Assembly (NCBI GenBank): GCA_032191485.1
Contig: JAVDOI010000044.1
Coordinates: 1,070,001-1,134,000 of the forward strand
From: Leptoclinus maculatus
Lineage: Eukaryota; Chordata; Actinopteri; Perciformes; Stichaeidae
DNA length: 64,000 nucleotides
Direction: 5' to 3'
In this document: in pieces, positions 43,741-57,184 of the stretch
How positions within the stretch are numbered: the first letter of the stretch is position 1
Layout: each line of letters begins with the position of its first letter
Program-made: the position numbers and the translations under genes
The notes under the pieces: generated by a model
The model's input: the letters and a program-made list of their open reading frames with translations, nothing else
Database searches by the model: none
Told to the model about the DNA's origin: nothing

Positions 43741-44651
43741 ATGGAAGCCCATTCCTGCCAGCAAAAAAAAAAAAAAATAAGACCACCAAAAAAAAAAAAA
43801 AATGAATTCACAAAAAAAATGAAAAATAAAATGAATTCACAAAAAATGAAAAATAAAATGAATTCACAAAAAAATGAATTCACAAAAAAAATGAAAAATA
43901 AAATGAATTCACAAAATAAATGAAAAATAAAATGAATTCACAAAAAACATGAATTCACAAAAAAAAATGAATTCACAAAAAAAATGAAAAATAAAATGAA
44001 TTCACAAAAAAAATGAAAAATAAAATGAATTCACAAAAAAAAATTATATATATATATATTTCTTTTTAACTTTTTCTCTGTCAGCAAAAAAGAAAAAAAA
44101 AAAAAGATGTTTCCAGTTGCTGTTTATTGGTCGCCACCTCAGCCACATTGGTTTCATTCTTTATACTCCAGAGCTGCTTCTTGCTTAACATTCTATTCAA
44201 GGGTGCGTTTGCTCAGTACAATCCATGTGAAACATCATCTGTATTTCATGTGTTGTAAAGCCACGTTTTAAAGAAGTCTTCAATGTACTCACAATCCATT
44301 CATATGTCATAGCTGCTTCTATGACTGTTGTGTTAAAGTATCTCATAATTTCGACTTTCTATAGCAACTGGAAAAATCGGGTCAGTGTTATGGTTACAGA
44401 TGGATGCACCAAAAGTTTTTTTTTTTTTTTTTGCTGGTGGAAAAAAAGTAAAATAAAAAAAATAAAAAATTATTAGAATTATTATTATTTATTTTGTGGG
44501 TGGATTTTTTTTTTTTTTGTGAATTACATTTTTTTTTTTTTTTAAGTTACTATTTTTTTTTTTTTTTTTTTTAGTGATCTTATTTTTTTTATTATTATTT
44601 TTTTTTTAGTGATCTTTCATTTTTTTTTGCTGGCAGGAATGGGCTTCCATA
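43741..44651. mobile_element. Complete fold-back MITE with 8-bp target-site duplication
   Basis: GTGGTTTT occurs at 43733-43740 and again at 44652-44659, flanking the element. Termini are inverted: ATGGAAGCCCATTCCTGCC AG on the left and CTGGCAGGAATGGGCTTCC AT on the right. The left interior is a tandem of GAATTCACAAAAAA and AATGAAAAATAAA units. A unique core of about 290 bp (GTTTCCAGTTGCTGTTTATT from about 44107) follows, then T-rich mirror sequence with GTGAATTAC and AGTGATCTT. No transposase frame exists, so it is non-autonomous. An 8-bp duplication is usual for hAT-type and some other DNA transposons, but the terminus is not the typical CAGNG of hAT; superfamily left open. Confidence 0.85.
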
Positions 44652-44659
44652 GTGGTTTT

Positions 44660-45537
44660 GAATACATTGCATGAAACACTGCAGTGCTCCATAATACAGC
44701 AGCGATGCCCCTAGTGGACACCAGCATGTACTAATCCAGGGCTCTGAATTAAAAGCCTGATATGATAGAATAATGAGATGCTGTAATAGCCATCAAACAT
44801 CGTGGCTTTAATGGGTTTCAATGGGGACATTGTGGTCCTTAAGGGCCTAAGTGTCTGTATTTTAGCTGCACAGGCTATCATAGGAGCTACGGTTGAACTT
44901 CCAAAATTCAATAAAAAGTTACTCCCACCCTTGCCAAAACTAACAAAAAATGTAAAAGGCAAAAATGTCCCTGTGAGGCAACAGAGTGAAATCTCTTCTT
45001 TTTAAGATTTCGTAAGATGCAACACAGTTCACTCCCCACAGAGCGCTTGTTAAGATATTAAACTATCGTTGAGCATGAACATGATGGATCCTTGTATTCT
45101 GAAATGTGCTTATTCGGCCCCACAAGACAGGAGAGTTGGAATCTAACAATCCAGAACTATTGGCTGCCAAGGAAATGTATTACTTATCAAACTTATCATT
45201 ATAAAGAGTTTATGATTCTGTTAATATGATGTGGAGTAAAAGCAACATATAGAATACAATGATGACGAAACAAAGTGAAACATAAACTGCTTGAGAAAAT
45301 GTATAAAAGTACTGAGCATCATTCCAATGTTTCTTACATTCAAACAAAACGTGATACTATGATGTCAATGCAACTATTATCGACCCTCTGTTTGTAAAGG
45401 TGTGATATGAATAAAGAAACAGATTCAGAGCTCTAAAAACGGCAGCGTGTCAGAGGAAGAGTGGCGTTTCTGTCCCGGGGATGTTTGTGTTGTTGTGGTC
45501 TCGGGGAATGATTAGCTCAGAGGATGTAATAGGTTTG

Positions 45538-45572
<35 letters not shown>

Positions 45573-46230
45573 CAGGCCTCTTGGGTGGAGTTTCTCCTGC
45601 TCATATCTTGGAGATAGATCTTCCCCAGCGCCAGACGCTGGTGCCAGGGAGTCCGGACCTGGAGTCTGGACACGAGACAACAGGGAGAGAGATGGGGAAA
45701 GGATGTGTTGACAAACCCTGCAGGAGCCTTCAGCTGTTTTCGGACCGAGACGGGTCGAGGGATGTTCGGAGTTTGTCTCGGTCTCTCAGCCGTGAAGCCC
45801 CAGCTGGTTGTTTGTTCATTTTCACAGCGTGAAGCCGAGTCCTCCCCTCGATCAGACACACCGTGACCTGGCCTCTGATCTCACACCGTCAACCAACCGG
45901 AAAAACAAATGAGGAGCAAGAAACAAGCAATGCCCCCCCCCCGATGTGAGCTTACACAGGGGAACATCTGGGATGCTTTAGTGCTCATAGTTTCCCCTTG
46001 GCTGAATTATATGTGGAGTAAAAAGGCTGATGAATAACTCCGGTTTTCTATAGCTTACACCAAAAATAAGTTATAACATCTAAACGCTGCTTACGTAAGG
46101 CATCAGTAATAATAATCAACAACATCCTCTGGTGGGATGGTATTAGTTTTAGAGGTATTGGGTTATAAACCAAAGCATTGGAGGAATTAGAAGTTATTAA
46201 AACACATCCTGAGAGAAACAAAAAAGTCTG
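44660..46230. other. Intergenic sequence with TG microsatellite
   Basis: No gene. (TG)n at 45540-45570. TTACGTAA at 46091-46098. The remainder is unannotatable from sequence alone. Confidence 0.4.
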
Positions 46231-46440
46231 CATCAAATTTCATGACAATCCATCCAGCGGCTGTCGAAACTGGTTTACTTATGACCACAAAGTGTCCCTT
46301 GTGGTGGTGCTAGAGGGAACAATCAAAGAATCCCCAAAGTCACTGGGATTCATCCTCTGGGGAACATCGATGTCTGGACCACAATTCCATGTTAAGCAAC
46401 GCGATGGCTGCTGAGGTATTTCCAACTGGAGCAAATTAAG
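46231..46440 (+). repeat. Remnant of a common fish dispersed repeat
   Basis: Contains ATCAAATTTCATGACAATCC ATCC, GTGGTGGTGCTAGAGG and CACTGGGATTCATCCTCTGG, a pattern I know as a frequent dispersed element in fish genomes. Identification is from memory and should be checked against a repeat library. Confidence 0.55.
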
Positions 46441-47016
46441 CGGTGAGCCGACCGAAAGTCATGCTGCAATACCGTGACTGAAAACCATTTCAATAACAGG
46501 CTAAATGTCACGAGTGACAGTAGCAGCAGGAGGCCAGCCACACATTGGTTGGTGGACTATGGTTTAGAAGCGTCCGTTTTGACCGTCGCCATCTTGTTTT
46601 TTTTGCAACCAGTAGTACCAAAAGGGGGTGGAGCTAAGTACAACCGAAAGCTGATATTTTTGGGTGACCAAAATTTTACAATGAACTTTTCTGATCTGAA
46701 TACACACTGTGAAAGGGTTAAAGTTTTAAGACAAAAACACGGACGACCCACAGACAACGCCATTGTAGCGACCTGTCAATCACAGTAAGCCCCGCCCTAA
46801 AGCATCCCCTGCTTTATGGTCTGTTTGACTCTAAATGGACCATAATGTACTAAATGAACATCATGCTGTATTGAAGAAGACTTGAAACTAGAGATTGAGA
46901 CCATAAACTCATGTTTACAATGTTTACTGAGGTAATAAATCAAGAGAGAAGTAGAGTCATTTTCTCATAGACTTCTATAGAACCAGAGGAGTCGCCCCCT
47001 GGTGGACACTAGAGAG
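46440..47016 (-). repeat. Dispersed repeat copy (R family), inverted, with a CTCF-like motif
   Basis: Reverse-complement of the 51630-52165 element, including the CGCCATCTTG segment (about 46586) and TAAAGCATCCCCTGCTTTAT near 46800. The motif CCACCAGGGGGCG is on the minus strand at 46993-47005. Confidence 0.75.
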
Positions 47017-48617
47017 TTTTAAGGTTTAAGGCACTTAAAAACTGCAGAGTTTTTTCTTTGTATTTAGATGATATTCCCTGCTTAGTTACATCAGACACTG
47101 ACCTATATACACGTTTCCATACCACATGACTGTGTTAAATTGAGTGTTTTCCGCCACATTCTTCTCATACCATTTCTAAATGAACAATTATTTCACATCC
47201 TAAAGAAATAAATCTCTGCATGACTTTCTTTAAATAAATCAGTCTTATCTGTGACGTTTAAACTGCAGTGGATCCAATCCAACAACAGTAACACTTGGTT
47301 CATTTCTGTCCTCGTGAACTCAGGTTCCCTCCAGTCATGGTAAGAAAATGTTGTGTTACACAACAAAACGGTTCTGGTTACATTCCACCATTCATGTTCT
47401 TTTAACTGGGAATTGACCCAGCGTCCTTTACTGGGCCAAAGGGGGGGAGGGGGGGGGGGGGGGGGGGGGGGTATCTAGTGCAGTCTGAAGTGGCCTGCGG
47501 GTCAGAGGGCACTTGAGAGGAGGGAGGTGATGTGGTGAACGTGATCCTTGGTCTCCTGTTTGAGTTACTGCAGAGACGCTCAGCGAGGAGGTGCTGTTAC
47601 ACGACCAGGAGACAGCTGAGAGGAGCTCCTGCTGCACTGCTATCGGAAACGTTGAGCTGCAGACTCAACAAACTGACTTTTATGTAGTGTTTCTTTTTAC
47701 GTGTGAAAATACAACAAACATAAAGGCCTTGGCTGTCAAACCTTTGATAATATCTCATTTATTAGATCTGGTCCGACCATATCACATGAAAAGACGGATA
47801 TCGAGCCCCTTTTAGGTGTCGAACTGCTCTATCAGTTCCACCTTCCTCCTCTCTCTGATGATGACCTCATCTTAAACATGCAGCAGCAGAAGAAGAAGGA
47901 GGCTGGAGGAGGGTGGGGTCTCACCTCTCGGACGGCGGTGACGGACGGGGCTGAAGGATCTTGCAGATCTGATAAAGGCCCAAAGAGAGCCCTTTCCTTC
48001 CTGAGCGGCGGACTGTTTGTGTTGGAGTGTTCTGCGTCTCTTCTTCTGGGTGTGGGAACCTGCTCCTCCCAGAGTTCATGGCTTCCTCTTCGTCGCGGGG
48101 CCGGCCACACCAGCCTGCATGTGTTTTCATTCAGAGGATTGTATACTGGCCTTTTTCGCTAGTAAATTCCAGAAGAATACATTTCCCTAATTGATGACAT
48201 ACGCTGTGTGTGTGTTTTATTCCTTCCAGCTTTGTCTCGGTTTAAATCAAATGTCTGCAGCTCACATTCACACCCAGTCTGAAGCAGCAGGGAGCTGTAA
48301 AAGTGACTCCTCGCCATTGTCTCGTGTACGTCATCACAACAGCTTGTACGCTCCTTCCCAGAGCGACGCTCAGAGGAATGTCCACAGCACCCCGAGACCT
48401 CATCAAAACACACCTCCCCCACCGGGGCTCTCAGTGACGCTGGTTACACTCACTCTGGAGGATGAAGGGGGGGGGCTGTGGCTGGGTCTGGTTCTCTTGT
48501 TGACGGGGATCCAGAGCGGCGACCCGCTGCTTTTATGGGGCCCACAACATGCAGAACTCTGAACATGAGCTACGTGTCCACGCCGTCACTGGGTGTCTCA
48601 GAGGTGACTCACTGTGT
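47017..48617. other. Intergenic sequence, no gene found
   Basis: Contains a long poly-G tract at 47441-47471. The frames at 47832-48162 are unrecognised and lack splice context. Confidence 0.4.
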
Positions 48618-48870
48618 CAAAGGGATAGTTCAGATATTTTAAAGTGGGGTTGTGTGAGGTTCTCCTTCATAGTCAGGTTACCTGCAGTAGACGGAGGTCT
48701 ACACTGACCCAGTTTAAGGGGCCGCCTGGACTTTCAGGAGGACACCATGGGACTATATCTGCTGCATGTGTCCCTATACAATCAACCAAATGCTTTAGCT
48801 TCAACGAGCCTGTAAGTTGGTGGAATGTCAGCAACGCATCCTCACACTACTGTTGATATGATCATTCATT
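48618..48870 (+). repeat. Remnant of a common fish dispersed repeat
   Basis: AAAGGGATAGTTCAGATATT, GTGGGGTTGTGTGAGG and CAGTAGACGGAGGTC form a pattern frequent in fish genomes. A shorter relative is at 52265-52345 (AAAGGAATAGTTTGGATG). From memory; unverified. Confidence 0.5.
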
Positions 48871-51629
48871 ATTGAATCCTTTGATGTAATAAGAAAGCAG
48901 GAATATTTATCATAAAAACATCACAGATTCAGTTTATTTCAATGATTGTCAAAGTAATTGAGAGTTCACACCCATGAGCTGTGTGCTAAGAAACCGCTGA
49001 CATGGCACATTAGCTTTCTATTACATTTCTTTCTTGTACCTTTCCAATTGTTTCCCCCGTGACCCGTCGTCTCATAATTAAACCCAGAGGTGTAGTACTG
49101 TCAAAACGCATCCTTTGTTACATTTTCCTCCTTCAGAGCACAGAAGACATTTTACACGTCTCTAATTTACAGATGACAGTTTTTTAACCTCCTGAATTTG
49201 TTAAAAACATCACATTGAGTGGTTTGAAAGTGACTTCACATGTTTACAGACAACAAGGCTTGTAAGAACATGAAAGGAAGATTTCTTTTGTGCATTAAAG
49301 CTGTTGCACATCCCAGTTTCCATCCCTTTTATTGAGAGCGACACCACATCTGAATCCTCTCTCTACAGTCTGAAGATTGTGGTCGACAGAGAAGGAAGAA
49401 GAATGCAAAACAACAGAACAAAAGGAAAGTGAACACCCTGATGTCAGTGCCATCATGCATCCAGAATGATTAGGTCCATGTGCGTGAGGAAAGAAAATCT
49501 AATCAAATCAAACTCTCTTTAGTTTGTTTGGCTTCTCCACCGCACTGTGATTGGTATCATCTCCTCTGACGCACACGCGTTGCAAAAGACGGGAACATTG
49601 CACACATGAGTCATGAGTCAGCCTCCCCACTGTACAAGAGTGATGACATGCTGTCGATGGCTCAGAGGCACCGGCAAATAAAAAGCCTGTTTTTATAAAT
49701 TCAATTCTAGATAGATTTCCTGTTCCTTATCTGAGTTTGTTAATCAAAGATGTGTTACATAAACGTGTGACTCGAGTGTTTAAAGCAGCTGATCACTGTG
49801 TCAGCGGTCAGCTATGATGTTAATACGGGTCGTTTTAAGCTCCAGGGGATAATGACTGTGCCATTAATGAATCTCACTTTAATGGAAGAACCAGGGTTTT
49901 ACTGTAGTTTACATTGTATTCATAGATCTTTTTCAAGAGTTACTTCCTCTTTTTGGATATTGTAAGGTACCTCACATGCTCTGACTGTTGCTTAGTCACG
50001 TCAATGCGTTTATTTTGTGTGTGTCCCACAAATAAGGATCCTAATTGACTTTACATCGACATTATTCTCATGCTGAGCAACGTTGTGTCCATGTACATGA
50101 AACCAATAAGATCGCGTTTTTCGTGACTATTTCACCAAACTGCCATTCTGGGCTGTAAACAGGTGATGTCTGTCAGATAAACGTCATTCCCCCCGTAATG
50201 AACATCACAGTACAAGTACAGTATGTTCTTGTAATAACTGGGAGCAGATCTCAGAGGGGCTCCGATCAGGACTCGCTTCCTAACGATGCCCCCCCCCCAA
50301 GACGGAGCGGAAAGTTATTTTATTCTCCAGAAATCTTGTGCAATGTTCAGCCACTATGTGAAAGAACGGGAGGGCAACACAAGTACCATTTCATAATGTG
50401 GAGCATGTGTCTGTTGGCACCTGATTTAAAGCTTAAAATGTTACTGAAAAGGTAATTTTTTGGGGGGATTTGAAGGTTTTCTAGAAACATATTCTTGCAA
50501 ACGACTGGTGTTATTGTAGAGTTGTGTCTTGTAAAGAGTTATTCTTTAATTAAAGCTTCTCAATTATTACAAGTATATTATACAATGTGTCATTTGTGTT
50601 GGTCTGGAGTTAGTGTTGTATCTATATCTTTGATTTTCGGACTGTGGAAGGATCAGAAGGAGCAAACTGAAGACGTCATATTGTGAATTTCTTTACTTTA
50701 CTTTTTATGAACCAAACAAGTACTCGATTTACTGAGAAAACTAAGTATTGTTAGCTGGCTTGTGTATATTCCTGATTCATGATTTTCCTCGTGAACAGAG
50801 TTTATTAAAGACAGGAAGGAGCCACAGTATCTGTCGTCTCCACTAGTATCTTATTCTGTGTTTTCAAGGACAAACTTGGCAAAATACAAACCGTTTTTTC
50901 CTCCGTCTGTAAATGAAGTAAATAATTTGAATGGCGCAGGGAGGAAATGAGAAGGTGTGTCTGACATGCCCGCAAAGACAATGATGTCATGGGAAGTATC
51001 GTCTTCACAGCTCTTGGTTTCCTTTTCAACCGAACAGCTGAGCAGCTTCGTGGAGCTGAAAACGTTCCTGCCTGCGGCCTCGTAAACCTCCAACTCACTC
51101 CGTAAACTCTTTCCAGGTTCCTCTTCACACAGTTCATGTACAGAGGTCTGCTACGGACGACTTGAAACTATGATCTTAAGATTGAGATAAGTCCAGTCGT
51201 GTTTTGTATGATGATTCATCTGATAAATGAGAAACACTCCCACATCTGTTTCCAAGCATGAAGCCCCTCCCTACACAAAATTAAATCAGCTGTTTTTTTT
51301 CTTCTTGTGTTTAATTGGGCTTTTCTGAAGATTGTACTCAGATCTAAAGGAAGCAGTCGGCTTTAACTCAAGCCAGAACCAGACATGGTGAAGCTGCATT
51401 AGCTCACTGCACACCGATGGAAACAACTACCTGATGATCTTAAATGAGTTGAAACTTTTGTCACTTTCTATTCAATCATTCTTCCATATTTCTGTGCCTT
51501 TGATTTATTAACTTTCTATTAACAACTAGCTATTGGCCACAGATGTTCATGTTCCTCTTCAGAATAAATTGAAATAAGTTTGGTGATCTTCTTTTCTTCT
51601 TGTGCATTATCAGGTCAGGTCAATGAAAA
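48871..51629. other. Intergenic sequence, no gene found
   Basis: AT-rich, with only short unrecognised frames. No tandem array or RNA gene seen. Confidence 0.4.
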
Positions 51630-52165
51630 GTCTTAAAGCTGCATTCTCTCTAGTGTCCACCAGGGGGCGACTCCTCTGGTTGTATAGAAGTCTATAGAAA
51701 ATGACTCTACTTCTCTCTTGATTTATTACCTCAGTAAACATTGTAAACATGAGTTTATGGTCTCAATCTCTAGTTTCAAGTCTTCTTCAATACAGCATGA
51801 TGTTCATTTAGTACATTATGGTCCATTTAGAGTCAAACAGACCATAAAGCAGGGGATGCTTTAGGGCGGGGCTACACAGTGATTGTCGTTACCACTGTGT
51901 TGTCCGGTCTGGGAGTTGTCTGTGTATTCGTCTCACAACTTTAACCCTTTCACTTTTGTGTTTTCGTCATGAAAATAAATTGTCACATTTTGGTCACCTA
52001 AAAATGTCAGCGTTCAGTTGTACTTAGCTCCACCCTCTTGTGGTCTCTTTGGTTTGTTGCCAAGATGGCCACGGACAAAATGCTGATCTTCAGGCTTCAA
52101 AACGTCAGTCCACACATCAATGGCTGACTATACGTCCTCTTCTTATATACAGTCTATGTTTATAT
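51630..52165 (+). repeat. Dispersed repeat copy (R family), with a CTCF-like motif
   Basis: One of the longest copies: GCTGCATTCTCTCTAGTGTC at about 51639, CCACCAGGGGGCG at 51657-51669, CAGGGGATGCTTTAGGGCGG near 51850, CAAGATGGCCACGGAC near 52060 and TATATACAGTCTATG near 52158. No protein encoded. Confidence 0.8.
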
Positions 52166-53030
52166 ACAGTCTGTTTATGCTGTAGCTGTATTGTGTTTTT
52201 AGTGCCAAGTAGCAAATGTTACTAACACACTAAACTAAGAATGTAAACCTACTTAACATCGGCATGTTAAAGGAATAGTTTGGATGTTTTGAAGAGTGGT
52301 TGTAAGAGGTCCTTCTCCATAGCCGTTATCTATCCTCTCTTCATAGACACAACTCCTCCTACAAAAAAAGTTATTTTACCAACAAAGTTGCTGGTCTACC
52401 GCTACCTCGGTCGGTTTGTTTGTGTTATTGTGTGACTGTGGTGAATCCGAACTACGTCTTCAAAACATCAAAGTGTGCAGCAGTACATTGTGACCAATGA
52501 AAGCCTCTTGGATTTTGTAATACGTTCATGTAAAGCTTTGAAATAGAGTGTTTTTTTGGATTGGAGATGACACCATAGTCCTGTTGAAGTGGGAATAGTT
52601 GTAAAAATGGGAGGAACTGGTCAGGAAGAGCTTTCTCTTTATTATGTGGTGGAATGAGGGCGAACCGAGCCGGCGGCACCTCTGGGACGGTGGCCAGCCA
52701 ACACTTCAGACACTCCAAGAACCACTGGCAGCACATGAAAGAATCAAAGAGAGAGCATATCGTGCAGAGTTATTGACCGCCGATGTCACACTGTCAAACA
52801 CTGCTGGCCCTTGTTATGTTGAAAGAACTCTTAAATGAATGCCAATGGTTTATTTTGTCCGTTTGTTGGCTTCAGGCGTCAACACGCTCCTAACAAACGA
52901 TCGCTAGTAGCACGGCCTCAGGGATGGCAGTGTTGGAGGGCGGGTCGGTTCACCACTGTGGTCCCGGCTGAAAAAACAATTATTGGTTGGGTTATCTTGA
53001 AAGATACATGTCCCTCTTGAGGTTCCTTGT
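52166..53030. other. Intergenic sequence, repeat remnant at left
   Basis: Apart from the AAAGGAATAGTT remnant at 52265-52345 nothing is recognised. A frame at 52452-52736 (minus) has no family signature. Confidence 0.35.
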
Positions 53031-53032
53031 AA

Positions 53033-53170
53033 TCACACATAGACTATATAAAATATGGACGTAGTCTCTGTGATGTCACCAATAGGTTTCTAAAGAGCCA
53101 TTGTGAAGCTCGAAGTGGGTGGCTCTGGCCGGCGCCATCTTGGTTTTTTGGAACCAGAATTCACCGATCT
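53033..53170 (-). repeat. Fragment related to the R-family 3' half
   Basis: ACTATATAAAATATGGACGT AGTC, TGATGTCACC and GGCGCCATCTTGG match, in inverted orientation, the distal part of the 18.8-kb and 52.1-kb copies. Confidence 0.5.
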
Positions 53171-53554
53171 GGACTAGAGGGTGGAGCTGTGGAAGAGCGA
53201 GGCTCGGCGGTTGCAGGAGCAGTTAGCATAACAAACACTAAGTTAGCAGGTTACGCGGTCGAGAGATGAAGTTCAATGACTCTAATTAACTGAGGCAACG
53301 GCACCCAACTGTCATTTAAAACGGCAAGGCCCTTAATTACGCATAATTTTAAGCTTTAATATGATTCAAACGGTTGAGTTTTAACAATATTTACCCCATG
53401 TACTGTTATCATGAACGGGGAAATTAGCTATTGAGAGCAAAACCATTTTTTGTACCAGGCTGTAAACATGTTTATTTCTGCTGTAAAGTTTAACATGGTG
53501 GTCTATGGGGAGCGACTCACTTTTGAAGCCAGCCTCAAGTGGCCATTTGAGGAA

Positions 53555-53785
53555 CTAAAAATAAACTTAAACTTTATTTGAATAATTGAAGAAAATGTAC
53601 CTTTGCATTTAACCCTTAATCCTGAGCATTTTAGGAGCAGTGAGCTACACTCTAAAGCGACGGGGAGCAATTTGGGGTTCAGCGTCTTGCTCGAGGACAC
53701 TTCAACATGCAGACAGCTGGAGCCGGGAAACAAACCGCCAACCTTGTAGTTAAAGCACGAACCGCTACCCACTGAGCTACAGACG
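53555..53785 (-). mobile_element. tRNA-derived SINE
   Basis: Read on the minus strand it starts CTGTAGCTCAGTGGGTAGCG, with a clear RNA polymerase III A box (TAGCTCAGTGG, 53769-53779) and a degenerate B box (GGTTTGTTTCC). A conserved body follows (GTTGAAGTGTCCTCGAGCAA, CGCTGAACCCCAAATTGCTC) and an AATAAAGTTTAAG-type AT-rich tail. This is the layout of a tRNA-headed SINE common in fish. B-box decay suggests an old, silent copy. Confidence 0.75.
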
Positions 53786-56700
53786 ACCTTTAGGAATGAT
53801 AAGAGAAGAACATCTAAGAAAACAAAACTCTTGTTGACTCTGGAACTGACATTTTTTCATATGAACATTGATATTACGTTCTGATGAAAAAGGATTGCCT
53901 AAAACCTCCTGGGTTTAAGTTTTGATCCGCCGCTTCCGTCCCCTGACACCCGAAAGGTTTATCTTTGTTCTCAGAATACATGAGAGTTCAGAGTCTTTTT
54001 TCTTGGAACAGATCTTATCAACAAATCAGTATTCGTTCCGACCTGCAGCAACGTGGGCTCTGTCGAATAATGTTCACAGTCAGCCGACCTGAAGCAGGTC
54101 AAATGAAACACTTGGCTCCTCCGTGCTCCAAGCTGTCCTGGAAAAAAAGTGAACGAAATGTCAGTTCAGTGCAGTCGACCGGTGGGACGGCTGTCAGGTC
54201 GGGTCTGCTTCAGCCTGTTTCAGGAGACTGACTGCAGCAGGATCCCCGGTAACGCTGAGCTCATTATGTTTAATTGTGTTGAATTTGGACGATGTGCGAT
54301 CGGTTGTGTTGCAGTCTGGAATTTCAGACTTCAGCTCGATCCTTTGTTGAAAGAGGTGGAAAGTAAATTCATGTTTACTCGAGTACCTTTTAAATGATAA
54401 GAGACTTTCTATTCATTCAGAGGGAATTTCTGTCTTTTCGTCCTCTTTTCTGTCCTTTCCTTATATCTCTGTCTCATTCTCTCGTTCCCTAATTAGTTTT
54501 CCGCGTCCTTCTTTTTGGCCACTTTCCCTGTATTCCTTGATTTCTGTCTTTCCTAAAATCTTTTCTTTTTCTCATGTTCTACTTTCTTTGCTTCCTTCCG
54601 CTTGGCTTCCATTCATTACTCTTTTCCTTCTTTCTTTCTCCTCTTCCTTGATTGATTTCCTTCTTTCTTTCTTCTTTCCTTCCTGTCTTCCTTGATTCAT
54701 TTCCTTCTTTCTTTCCTATGGACCCTTATTGAAGTTATTTATTCCCTCCTTTTGTCCTATCTTTCATCATTTATCCTCCTAATCTAATCTGCAAACCCAC
54801 AAAACTGCCCACAAGTTTTTCTCCCACCGATGAAAAGGAAACTCAAGAAGTTATTTTACTTTTTTCTACTATGAATTCGTGCTACTTAAGTTGTACATTC
54901 CCCATGCAATAGAGTATTTCTCTTGTGTTGTAACTAATTCCACTTGGAGGACTTGAGTTCTTCTTCCTGTTTATTGATGAACCGACCCGGCAGCGTGGCA
55001 CAGAGTGGAATGACAACCACGCGAGGCACAGAAAGTGACGCACAGAGTCCCTGCAGGAGGTGCCAGCAGTGTGTAAAGAGGCTGCTGGAGGGAGCACCTG
55101 TCAAACTTCATATCAAGTCACCCGTTTCTTTCCCAGCTTCAGTGCGCCTACCTCTCTAACCTGACAGGCCGTAGACACCTCACCGACGTGTCGTGTGTCC
55201 CGTGAATGTGTTTATCTGATCTGATCTCCGTACAGTACTGGCCCATAGCTGATGGTGTGTTGGAGGTTCTCCTCTGACGCAAGAAAACCATTTAGTTGTA
55301 GTGTCTGGTGTCACGGGGGACGCATAGCAACGCAAATGCTGCCTATAAATACACTTCCACGTCCAGGCTAATTTAAACCTCACAGGGTCAAACAAGAGTT
55401 CAACTTCCTTTCACCACAGACAATTCAAAATGTGTAGTTATCTGGAGGACCCAGCAGAGAAATGAGCGGATGATCATTTAGATGATTTACATGGTGAAAT
55501 AAATGATGCATTACGACGACGTGGAAACAGATGGTTAAAGGGCCGGTTCACGTTAACTATAAGAAAAATAACCTACTAATGTTTTAGTCTAGCTTTGCAG
55601 CTAGCTTTGATTTGGAGGGTTAAAGTTGATTCTTGACGTTTAAATGATCACATGATTTAAGTGTAGAATTTTAGCAGTTGTTATATTGAAGATGTGGCTA
55701 AACACACGTGATCAGACTGACAGCACAAATTCATTCTTTTGCACTATCCAGATTGATTTTAATAAGTCTGGACAGCAAAAAAATCCAAACCACATTTGGA
55801 GGCGACTGAAATAAGATTCCATTCAAACTCAGTCCGAACGCTCTGGTTGTTCAAATGGGATGTCAAAGTGTGGAAGTACTGACTAGAAGTCATGCTGCTG
55901 CTAGCAGAGCGCTCTGGAGGACAGACAGAGGAGACCGCGAACTTTTACTTTCTGCTGCTGAAACCGAGCATCCCGTCCTACGTAGTGTGTTCCGGTGGAA
56001 GACCACCAATGGGAAGGTTTAATTAGGACATTAAGCATTTTTTTAATGCGACTTTTCATTGCTTTGAGCACGAGAAATTAAAATTCCATTTACCTCCGTT
56101 GGGTTGAGGAGGACGCAGACATCTCAGAGATGGATTTGTAAAACCTTTGTTATTTGAGTGATCGGACCCTTTAATTAGTCATGACATTTATAAAAACCTA
56201 TTCATTTAACTGCAACGTCATTACAATGAAAGGCTTTGTTTAACACATTCAGTTTGACAATTTTAAATAACGGCTTGTATATTTGTGAAGACTCGGGCAC
56301 ACCCATGTGCGTCACGAGAGAAATAAACATTTCCTTCAGTTCAGCACTGAAAGCAAAGAGCGGACTGTTAAAATAATAACTCATCCCTTCTCCAAAACAT
56401 ACCTCGTCTCAAACACTGACGTCAACTCGTCACGAGTCAGGTTTCCTGTGAACATTAAAAGCCTCACCGATCCAGATTCAGTATCAGAGTATGTCGGCCA
56501 TTAATGATAATAATACATTTCCGTCGAGATGATTCAAAAACAACTGTTGTCTTTACATCATTTGTCCACCTGAGGTCCCTGATAAGTGTACTTTTCAACT
56601 TTAAAAAGTTCCCCTCAACATAAACTCGTCGTCCCAACTGTGAAACAATGTTTGTGTATCAATCGGTTTATTAAACCTCATGGCGTCCTGGTCACAGCTA

Positions 56701-57180
56701 ATACATGCAAATGATTACATCGAAACAAAACATATGCTACATTAAGTATTTATTTACCGTATGGAGGTACACTTGATAATAAGCGATCATCACCCAAAAC
56801 AATATTCATTTTGATGTCCAAAATTTGTCCAAAATAAGCAAAGCTACTCACAATTCAACCCAGTCACCAGGGAAAATGTCGGCATTGTACGTTTCTGCAA
56901 ACATCGGATACGTGGAATGTCGAAATGTTTGCATTTGGTCAAAGCGAGTGACAACAAGTACAACAAGCGTCCGTTATTGAATGTTACGTGGTATAATAAA
57001 GAGTACAAGAAGAGAGAAAGTCCACTAAGGACGGGTTGGAGGAGTGGTAGGTGGGTCAAACAAACACAGGACTTTCACCAAGGAGACAGCAGTTTGTGTC
57101 CAATAGTCAACGCTTCTTACCTAACATCACGTAAAAAAGAACAGTTATTTATTGATGTTATTCCGGGTGTTACATTGTGT
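53786..57180. other. Intergenic sequence, no gene found
   Basis: It has a long pyrimidine-rich tract (about 54420-54740, CTTTCTTCCTT-type) and otherwise nothing I can support. Confidence 0.4.
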
Positions 57181-57184
57181 TGAC

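Noticed and set aside
43678..43923. KKKMNSQK-type frame
   Set aside because: Translation of the GAATTCAC/A-tract part of the fold-back MITE.
45450..45859. Overlapping frames around the 45.54-kb TG repeat
   Set aside because: Frames pass through the microsatellite (VCVCVC/THTHTH) and have no recognisable domain.
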